From Megalopta genalis (taxonomy: Eukaryota; Arthropoda; Insecta; Hymenoptera; Halictidae): a stretch of 64,000 nucleotides of DNA. The position numbers and the translations under genes were made by a program. The stretch is taken from NCBI RefSeq assembly GCF_051020955.1, contig NC_135017.1:31342689-31406688 (forward strand), in the 5' to 3' direction. The notes beneath the pieces were generated by a model. The model was not told where the DNA came from. It saw only the letters and a list, made by a program, of their open reading frames with translations, and did no database searches. Within the stretch, counting starts at the first letter, position 1. Every line of letters starts with the position of its first letter. Shown here piece by piece: positions 55,767 to 64,000 of this stretch.

Positions 55767-57755
55767 ACATACGCGAGTCACTGTAAAGTGGCATAAAAGG
55801 GACACTATCGTTTTAAACAAAAAAGATCTATATGACAATTCTACTTCTGCTTGGTATCATTAGAAAGGTTAAATAACTAACTATGAAGTCAGTGTAAAAG
55901 ATATTCATAAACTGAATTTCAGATTTTTTACAAACTGTCAAAATTTATTTTATTTTCAATATTTTATATTTAAAGCTATAGGATTTATTTTAATGCTTCA
56001 AGCTTTCAGCTTCGCAATTCATCGATCTGTTCTTCCTAACATGCTCTTACAACTTGTAGCAAACGGAAGAACCAAAGACATAGATTTATTCGAAAATTTT
56101 ACAAACTGAAACGTTTCTAAAACCATTGAAAAATTTATTCACGGATATATCGACAATGAATTTAAAGATCGCAGCCTCCCTTTTACAATGACCTCTCAAA
56201 ACTTGGTGTACGACTTTGTTTTAGTCGTTTGATGAAACAGAAACGAGGAACAAGTTCGGTCGTGTAGAGCCCTCGTGAACCTTGTGTTATTGTAGATTAG
56301 GCAGATTAGACTAAACAAAAACTGTGTCATTATAGATGAGAGACTTTAATTTTGAAATGTATGTTAGAATTAGTATGAAAAAATTGTCCAGTGTATTTGC
56401 AGACGTTTCAATCCGTAACATTTTCCAGAAAGAGCATATCTCCAGTTTCTCACCTGTTACATGATGCAAAAACATGAACGATACGTTGCGTAAGCAGAAG
56501 TTTCCAGCTTCAAAATGAATCTGGTTAATACCAGAACGAATAATAATAACGAATAATAACGAATAATAACGAATGACGTACTTATATTCTTAGATACTAA
56601 AAGTCGATTTTCTATCGAAAAGTTTGACTTTTGGACCTATGTCGATCGGACATTTTTTACCTCTCTCGCTGAGCACCGTTTAGTCCATATAGTCTTGAAA
56701 CACTTTTTTTCTAACACCCTGTATATTAAACAAAAATGATCAAATTAATAGGCTTTTTGTTCCAGATGGAAAAACATTTCGCAAGAAAGTTTACTTTTAT
56801 TTAAAGTACACTACCAAAAAGGATGTTAGAAATTGTATAGATGACAGAAAAATGCACACTATTAATAATCAATAAAAAAAGTTGCTTCTATCATATTGCT
56901 CCGTTACTTCCTCAAAATCCCATTGTGAGTGGTCATTGTTTTGCATAATAAAAAGAAAAAAGTAATACTGTTTATTTATCTCTATGCAAAATCTACCGAT
57001 TATTCTTGGTTTTTAGTAGCACGGAGAATGCAAGAGACAATATTATATTGTCGCGTTGTGTATATGCAAAATCGTACTAAATATTCTTGGTTTTTAGGAA
57101 CACGTAAAATACAGTGGAAGTTCTACTATATCGTCACGGAGCGTACACGGGCCGATTATACTCGGTCCTGCGGCGTAGCGGCAAACGACTGGACCAAACA
57201 GCGGATTTACATAGAAAATATTCGGAATCTTTATTATTTGCTATTATTCAATTTTCAATTTGCCTGTGTTTCTAAATTCCTGTGGGTTTCTAACACGTTG
57301 CTTGCCACATCAGCCACAATTGAGTGCCAGTACGATGTGTTCAATCTTAAAAGTAGTTCACCTCTACGTTGATGGATCGAGTGTACCAAACTTGTTTGCG
57401 ATTGTTGAGGATGTTTGTAACTCGCGCGAGTAAGCGGTAGCGAAGGCGATCGTAGATGACGCTGTTGTGGTCATCCGGTTCTTTCAGTAGTATTGGATAC
57501 AAGAAAACGTGGCGATTGTATCGAAGCTAAAACATATTTATAATTAATATAATATTAAAAGCCTCTCTAACAGCGACCTGGGCAAATTTTATTTGAAATG
57601 AAAATAAGAAGTAACTATTTGAAATAATTCAAAATAATAATTAAATCGATATTTTCAATGTTGTTACATTTTTTTTTTAAATAAAAATAATATCGATTCA
57701 TTTGGGATAATAAGATATTTATTTTCAATTCATGATCCCTCGGATTTAATTAACC
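55765..57755. other. No recognised gene; MITE end near 56715 and TTAA-family fragment near 57293
   Basis: The sequence ending TTTTTTTCTAACACCCTGTA at 56703-56722 looks like one terminus of a TA-inserting MITE without its partner. ACACGTTGCTTGCCACATCA near 57293 resembles the left end of 43392-43544. The 147-codon frame at 56929-57372 repeats YSWFL twice but has no recognised domain. Confidence 0.4.
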
Positions 57756-57760
57756 GGGGG

Positions 57761-57891
57761 TATAGTCCTCACGCAACAAGAAAGCACTTCTGTGTTTACA
57801 TTCCTTTTCTTATTAGTTGCGGCAGTGGAGCAGCTAGAAAGAGGGAGAATATGTAAACACGAAGGTGCCTTTTTGTCGCGTGAGGACTATA
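57761..57891. mobile_element. Compact fold-back MITE (TATAGTCCTCACGC ends)
   Basis: Left TATAGTCCTCACGCAACAAG and right inverse GTCGCGTGAGGACTATA. Arms run about 48 of 131 bases with few mismatches (GTGTTTACAT against ATGTAAACAC), leaving a loop of about 35 bases. Confidence 0.8.
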
Positions 57892-58205
57892 GATACATCA
57901 ATGTCGCCTTTCGAGAGCGCTAAAATTTGATAGAATGTATTTTAACATACTGGAATAAAGTATCGAATAATAAGATAGAACAGTATCGATTAAGTTAGGT
58001 CAAATATAGTCAAATATAAAGGACATAAGAAAGATAAAATAAAGTATGATAAAATTAGTACAAAAATTGAGTTAAAATTAAAATTAAAATAAAATAAAGT
58101 CGAGTAGAGTAGATTTAAAACACAGGATGATATAAAATAGAACAAAATAAAATTAAAATAGAACAGATAAAATAGTAAGGTACAGTAAAGTACAGTAGCG
58201 TAAAG

Positions 58206-58430
58206 CGAGATCTAAATAAGCGGAACTAAGCTTCGTTCCCTCGTTGGCTCGACCACCTTGCGCCAACTGTGCTCGGTTCTCATTGGTCATTGTTCATCGT
58301 TAATAACTCGTAAACAAAGCTGCAGATTGCATTTGCGCTAAGAAAAAAGTTACTTCAAATGACTTTAGAAATGCCACATTTCCCGGAAGTAACATAATTT
58401 AGAGAAATTTCTGTGACGTCCATATACAAT
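58206..58430. mobile_element. CAGGGTGTCC-family MITE, right half, diverged
   Basis: GTTCTCATTGGTCATTGTTC, GTTAATAACTCGTAAACAAA and GCGCTAAGAAAAAAGTTACT follow the family order. The terminal ACACCCTG is lost. Confidence 0.7.
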
Positions 58431-58563
58431 ATATTTTTAATTTCTTGACAATGCTAAGAAAAAAGTTCAAATGACTTCAGAAATCCCACATTTCCCGGAA
58501 GTAACATGATTTAGAGAAATTTCTGTACCAACCACATACAATATATTTTTAATCTCTTAACAA
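58337..58563. repeat. Tandem duplication, about 112-bp unit, two copies
   Basis: CTAAGAAAAAAGTT through ATATATTTTTAATTTCTTGA is repeated directly, starting at about 58337 and 58452. The first copy includes the end of the MITE half, so the duplication came after insertion. Confidence 0.9.
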
Positions 58564-58899
58564 TGTATTTTAAGATGAATTTATAAATTTATATACTTTG
58601 CAATAAAGGCTTGTATTTTATTGTAATATAGTATATCAAATAACTAGAATTTTAGCGATATTTTTTATTCATTTTCATTCAGTAAAATTGTAATCTATTA
58701 CGTGCATTGTTGTCAAACTCTCAGAAAAGATGAGCTTAGAATGCGCGAATTACTGGAATGGAATCACCAGATTTTCGAGTAATTTTCACAATGATGAAAT
58801 GATAGCAAACTTATAAAAATAAAACTTAATTTAATCCATCAGTAAACCATGCTTATCCAATAATACTTATTTTAATACAAGAGTAATTTTCTATTATGT

Positions 58900-59400
58900 C
58901 AAACGTTCGATATGATAATGACATATATAATTTTGAAATTTTCTTTTGATATGAATAATTCCATTTTGATTCAACAGCTTCTTCTAGTTTACGAACACTT
59001 TAGCATTTATTATCCATGCTCATAAATCACTGAAGCAAGTTGGCATCAACAATTTTCGGTAATATTTACGGCTGGAGAATATGGAAGTCCTGGTAAAACA
59101 GATACATTTTCATTGTTAAAATGGGTTTCGACAAATTGTACAGTATGTTCTGCTGCAATATGATCTAAATGTGACCGATATGTGTCAGATATCAGTATGA
59201 TCCCTTGTCAAATTCGAATAATTTATACTATTCATTTTTCCATGAATAAATTTTATTTTGGTGATATCGAACGTAGCGGTTGCTACCCAAATCATTATGC
59301 TACCAACACCAATACACACCGTACACTTGACATGTTCTCTTTTCATGTAGAATGAAAGTCGCCTTTGAAATACCATTTTGTTTCTTGCATGCCATTTTTA
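58900..59400 (-). pseudogene. Tc1-type transposase, decayed C-terminal half
   Basis: Minus-strand reading from about 59320: VGSIMIWVATATFD (the VMVWG-type block), FIHGKMNSINYSNL, HTVQFVETHFNNENVSVLPG, LPYSPAVNITENC (corresponding to SPDLNPIENVW with the catalytic Glu), then in a shifted frame SVRKLEEAVESKWNYSY. Several stops and frameshifts. A distinct lineage from the Tc1 at 17763-18713. Confidence 0.72.
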
Positions 59401-59404
59401 CAAA

Positions 59405-60900
59405 TCAATCGCAACAAATAACAGATTTTCTGAGCATTAGTTACATATTTACGCGACAGCTTAGACAATCTCACATTTCTAATATAATAAACAATTGTCA
59501 ATATTGAAGTAATTTTGAAAAATGATAAAAAGCATCAAATATAGAGCATCGGGAATAAATACTGTATTTATTGCAATGAAAAATTTGATTTGTTTCTTTC
59601 AATACATATTTGTCACAGCCCTCTGGCTATGATTTTACATTTAATATACAATTAAATACAAAAATTAAAAAATAAGTAGTTTCATAAAGAACAAAAAAGA
59701 ATATTTTTCTTTTCACTAATTAAATTTTTTGGTGTTGTAATATATTTTAAATAAAATTAAGTAAAAAGAAATAATTTCTTCAGACTGTGCGGTTGGGAAA
59801 ACCTACCGTCTCGGTGAAAATGACCGGTTTTACATTTTTGATTTGAATTTTATTGTAATTGTGAAGATTCTTATATCTTAATTTTGGTTTTGAATTTACA
59901 ACAAATTAATTATTTCCAATTTTCATAAAGTACCAGTATTCTATAATATGAGTGTAACACGATTTGTCTAAATTTGTAAAAATTACAAAGTTATAAATGT
60001 TTGAAGTACTGTTGACACGATATGTCAGTTCCCGTTTTTCAATTGCCTTGGAAATAGAGCATCTTCGACGCATATCTTGTTATTGCTTAGACCTTTAACA
60101 AGCTAAAAAGGACAAAATATTTAAAAAATCTTCAAAAATCTTTCAATTCAAAATACTATAATACCATTTTGTAAATCATCATGATCACAGTACTACTTCT
60201 ATTTAGAGTCTAAATTTTAGACCATAGTTATAGTACATACACTAAAGAGGACAATTCCTTACTTTGTTTTAGATGAACAGAAACCCCGGAATAATCATGG
60301 CAATAGTCGACACAATTTTTCTAAAACGTTCTGAATAAATCATGATATAACTCACGTAATTTTGATTAATTTTACTATTAAAAAATTCATTACGTGCTTT
60401 AAATACCCATAAGTCAACGCGTCCAAACATAATGCAAAAAGTATAATAATTTTTCTTGCCTACATTCCAAGAAATTGTTTGTGAAGTGGCTTTCAAAGCC
60501 AGAATACCTCCTGAAACCAACTATCCCTTTAAAATTGAGCTTTTCTCCTCTGGAAGATTTCGTCACTTTCTTTTCAATGCACTCAATTTAGCAATATGCA
60601 ATATTTGTAACATTCTTTCAATCTCTAAATACACACGAGGTGTCATGCACACCAGAAAATTAAAACAGCTGTCACGGTTAAACTTCATATTATTTCGGGT
60701 CCGAAAAATTAGTAAATATTCTTCAGAAGTTCTAAAGTAAAGGTGAACAGCGTTTTTCTTAAAAATATCACTGTTATGTAGTTAAAAAAATCCGGAAAGT
60801 TCTCGCTTCGTGACTTGTTCAATACTTCGAACGCGGCTCGAGTCCGTCCCGACCTTCTGTCAAAGCCTCGTGCTGCGGACTCTCTCGCGGACCCTCTCTC
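59405..60900. other. No recognised gene
   Basis: AT-rich to 60740; 60800-60900 is GC-richer, adjoining a MITE half, with no identifiable frame. Confidence 0.45.
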
Positions 60901-60902
60901 TC

Positions 60903-61048
60903 GCACCGTCACCTCTCATTGGCCAGTGTTTTTCGTTAATAACTCGTAAACAAAGCCGCGGATTGCATTTTCGCAAAGGAAAAAGTTACTTCAAATGACC
61001 TCAACTACCCCTCATTTTCGGCTGTTAAAATAATTGTGGGACACCCTG
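60903..61048. mobile_element. CAGGGTGTCC-family MITE, right half
   Basis: CTCTCATTGGCCAGTGTTTT, GTTAATAACTCGTAAACAAA, GCGGATTGCATTTTCGC and a terminal GGGACACCCTG with TA after it. The left half is missing, as in 15170-15314. Confidence 0.85.
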
Positions 61049-61054
61049 TATATC

Positions 61055-62445
61055 TCTATGTGCACTTCCCTCCAAAAGTACATATTAGGACACTCATAGA
61101 AAATTAAATAAATTTAAGGAACCAATAGGAAATTGTTATAATTCCTTCAATGTATTTCAAGTTTAATTAAGCTGTTACAAGTACATACATCTATATTTTT
61201 TATATTATAATAAAACTAACGTCAATTTTATAAAAAAAAATTAAATTTTCTTTTCGACTCATTTTTTAATTACTTTTTGGACTAACTTCGGCTTCCATTA
61301 TATCAGTTCGTCTATTACTTCTGATTCTATTTGTTTGCATGCATGCTATAATATGTTTCGCATATTTAAAAAAAAGAAATACGTACGATATGAACTAGAA
61401 ATACGATGCCATAAAACTTAATACTAAACATAATGTTACCTAAACTGAATGAGAAATTACAATCTATACTAAATCAGTAGATGTGCTAATACTTCTTTTT
61501 TGAGGCGGGGAGGGTGTACGTACATAGGTTAGTAGTTAATTTTAAAGATAACACATGAGTGTTGTTTTTTAGTTATGAGTGTAAATATAAGTAAAATAAT
61601 GCTATACTCATACTGCATTTCAGTATTTTTCAGTATCATATATGTAATACTGTTTTATAACATAAGTCCACGTAATGGGCTCTAGTAAAATGATCGGCAA
61701 AAATAAATTTAAGACCATTTTTGTTTTCAATAAATAAAATATTACTTTCATTTATAATTATATATATATATATATATATATAATTAATAATATATATATA
61801 TATTTATACACTTTCATGTTAGTATCGTTTCAGCGTCATGTTTGATAGTTGGTTCTAATATTTTAAAAGTCATTTTTAAAAGTCACAGTCAGTTTTCTAT
61901 ATACTTTTTCTATTCGTATGACATCCAAACACGCCATGCACGTAGGAGAATGTAACTTTTACAGAATATTTTACCCTTGCTTATATGCTCCTTCGCATAG
62001 AGTAATCTCTTTGAATTGACAGTCATACTGAAGATGTGCTTCCTCCTCGAAAATCTACTATGAAAATTATCATACTTCAAAATTCTTCTTTACACTTCAG
62101 ATAACATGACATGTCTCTCATGAATAGTAATCATCTTTTACTTTGCAATCTGTTGTTTATTGAATAGAAAATGGTTATCTTTTATACTTCTCTTAAGTGT
62201 GCATCGAACCAAAATTCATTTTTCCCAAGAGTTTTTCTTCAATTTGTATAACGTTTACCCTCTTTATACGATTTAAAAATTGCTTTACACTAGTCATTCT
62301 TGTGTCTTAATCACTGGCTCAAACGTAATTTCAAACGGAATTGGACCGCAAAAACGGGATCAACTCCACTCGTGAAACAAACATTTTACCAGATTATTAA
62401 AATGAACACGTTCTCGTTGATAATTATTCTACTTTATTAAAATAT
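61055..62445. other. No recognised gene; AT repeat at 61758-61803
   Basis: AT-rich with a (TA)n palindrome at 61758-61803. No coding signal seen. Confidence 0.5.
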
Positions 62446-62449
62446 GGAT

Positions 62450-62486
62450 TGTGTGTGTGTGTGTGTGTGTGTGTCTGTGTGTGTGT

Positions 62487-62569
<83 letters not shown>
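62450..62569. repeat. (TG)n microsatellite, about 60 units
   Basis: Long TG repeat with only two or three interruptions (TC and TA for TG). The minus-strand poly His-Thr frame across it is an artefact. Confidence 0.98.
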
Positions 62570-62572
<3 letters not shown>

Positions 62573-62677
62573 AAAATATAGGTCATTGTAGTACATTACA
62601 AACAACTTTAGGTACGTAATTTTATTTAAATGAGATCTTTTCAAAGATGATAGGAATATCCATACTTGCACGAGTAT

Positions 62678-62702
62678 AATAATAATAATAATAATAATAA
62701 TA
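62678..62702. repeat. (AAT)n microsatellite
   Basis: Eight AAT units. Confidence 0.9.
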
Positions 62703-63327
62703 CACGCATACAATTTCAAAATACTTTTTCCTAGTACTATATTTTTAACTCGTGACATTTCTCCACATGCTGGAAGTTGTCATTTAACACTGAAATAAAC
62801 GAAACACGGTGGTTGGTTTTCATATAAAAAGCGGGGAAAGATCGGTTTTAAAATATATCCCCTTAATGCATAATTTATTCACTAGTAGCCAAATAAATAT
62901 GTGGCTTATTTTTTACTATGACCTTTTTTACTATTTGTTCATTTTGGATACAACTACATAACTTCAATGTAGCCCATCTCCGAATCATTCTAAATTTATA
63001 TCATCGTTTATAATTATTTTGTTCTTTGAAAATAAATAATTTTTACAGAATTTAATGTACTTAGTAGGTACTTAAATGATGTCACAGGACACATTTTTAT
63101 CTTTCACATTTTTTGAGTTATGTTCAATTGAATATGTTGAATTTTCATTCCATTTTTTAATTATGAGTTCGGTGTTCGCTTTGATCGCATTTTGAAGAGT
63201 GATGCCTTACAATAATAATAAAATAAAAATTGGTTGCTATTAGTTCCTTTTGGAAAAATTATATAATAATAATGCCAAAATGGCACGTGCCACGAAGCAT
63301 ACCGTGATACCTATAGGCTACCGAGTT

Positions 63328-63352
63328 ACACACACACACACACACACACACG
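63328..63352. repeat. (CA)n microsatellite
   Basis: About 12 CA units. Confidence 0.95.
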
Positions 63353-63354
63353 CT

Positions 63355-64000
63355 AGATGTTTTGAATAGCTCGAGTAAAGTATCAATATTTCAACTATTC
63401 GCACTCTATTGAAACTAATGAGAATAATAATAAATTATTTTTTTGGATTATATGCAGACTTTTTTCTGCTCACATCCGATCCCGTAGATTATGAGGAAAA
63501 GAACGATCAAGAAATCGAAACCATTTCTCAAACAAACAATAGAGCTACTAGTTTCGGAATAATGTTCATAATATGAAAATAGAGAGGGTGTTCAATTTAA
63601 TTGAATTGAATTGAAAACAAAAATTGTATGTTTTAAAAATTTGTTTATAAACAATTAAAACACTGCATTTTGTTTTCATTATCTTGCCCCCCAAAATAGC
63701 CTAAATATATGTACCAGTAATATGAAAAGGAAAAATAAAACTTAAATAATTAGTTGTTATGTGTTTTTTTACCACTTTTTGTATAGAAGCCAATCATTAT
63801 GCGACGTTTGATCGAAAATATAACTACGTACGTATAAGATTATTTGTAATATTATTTATCAGTTTTTTTCGTCAAATTTTGTAAGGCAATTCTGGTATAT
63901 ATAGATAATATAATACTTATATATTTATACTCTCTGAGTCAAAATGAACTCGAGCCCTGCTATCCAATTGTTAAGAACAGAATATAAATTCTGACGTCTG
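63355..64000. other. No recognised feature to window end
   Basis: AT-rich sequence without open frames, termini or repeats that I recognise. Confidence 0.5.

Noticed and set aside
56929..57372. 147-codon frame with duplicated YSWFL segments
   Set aside because: The repeat is internal and AT-driven; no known domain, and a TTAA-element fragment lies in its 3' part.
62429..62758. Long His-Thr repeat protein frame on the minus strand
   Set aside because: It is simply the (TG)n microsatellite read in frame.
1..64000. CRISPR arrays, operons, tRNA or rRNA genes
   Set aside because: None seen; the sequence is eukaryotic and the direct repeats found are tandem or transposon-derived. tRNAs could be missed without a covariance search.

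Overview
This looks like an AT-rich, gene-poor stretch of an insect nuclear genome, probably from a hymenopteran such as an ant. The reasons are split genes with GT-AG introns and AATAAA signals, mariner, Tc1, piggyBac-like and non-LTR elements, short insect-size introns, and no bacterial-style gene packing. The species call is inference. I can support only one apparently intact host gene: a secreted C-type lectin with three coding exons at 3391-4118, reconstructed from the sequence. Pieces of its upstream region recur about 0.9 kb upstream and just downstream of the gene, as if a small tandem lectin array had decayed to one working copy.

Nearly everything else is transposon-derived, and much of it is nested. 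(1) 0-5 kb: a mariner end, a 9-bp minisatellite, a transposase remnant, the lectin locus and a fold-back MITE. (2) 5-19 kb: a LINE with ORF1 and ORF2, a second LINE remnant split by an unusual inverted-repeat element (called family A here), a 1.66-kb palindrome with arms of about 600 bp, and a decayed Tc1. (3) 20-32 kb: a minus-strand LINE interrupted by a mariner, a second family A copy, and a mariner interrupted by a piggyBac-like MITE. (4) 32-45 kb: a possible LTR/promoter region with a 323-bp tandem array, MITEs, a segmental duplication, GC-rich islands, and a 236-bp derivative of family A. (5) 45-64 kb: mostly AT-rich sequence without genes, with fold-back elements, decayed mariner and Tc1 transposases, and long microsatellites.

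Two patterns stand out. First, family A elements create 4-bp target duplications and carry internal inverted copies of their own ends; a short copy at 43603-43838 corresponds to the left end of the long copy stopped at the internal repeat. Second, at least ten different short inverted-repeat elements are each flanked by TTAA, the piggyBac-type target, although their terminal sequences differ. Both can be read directly from the sequence; superfamily assignment and activity are inference.
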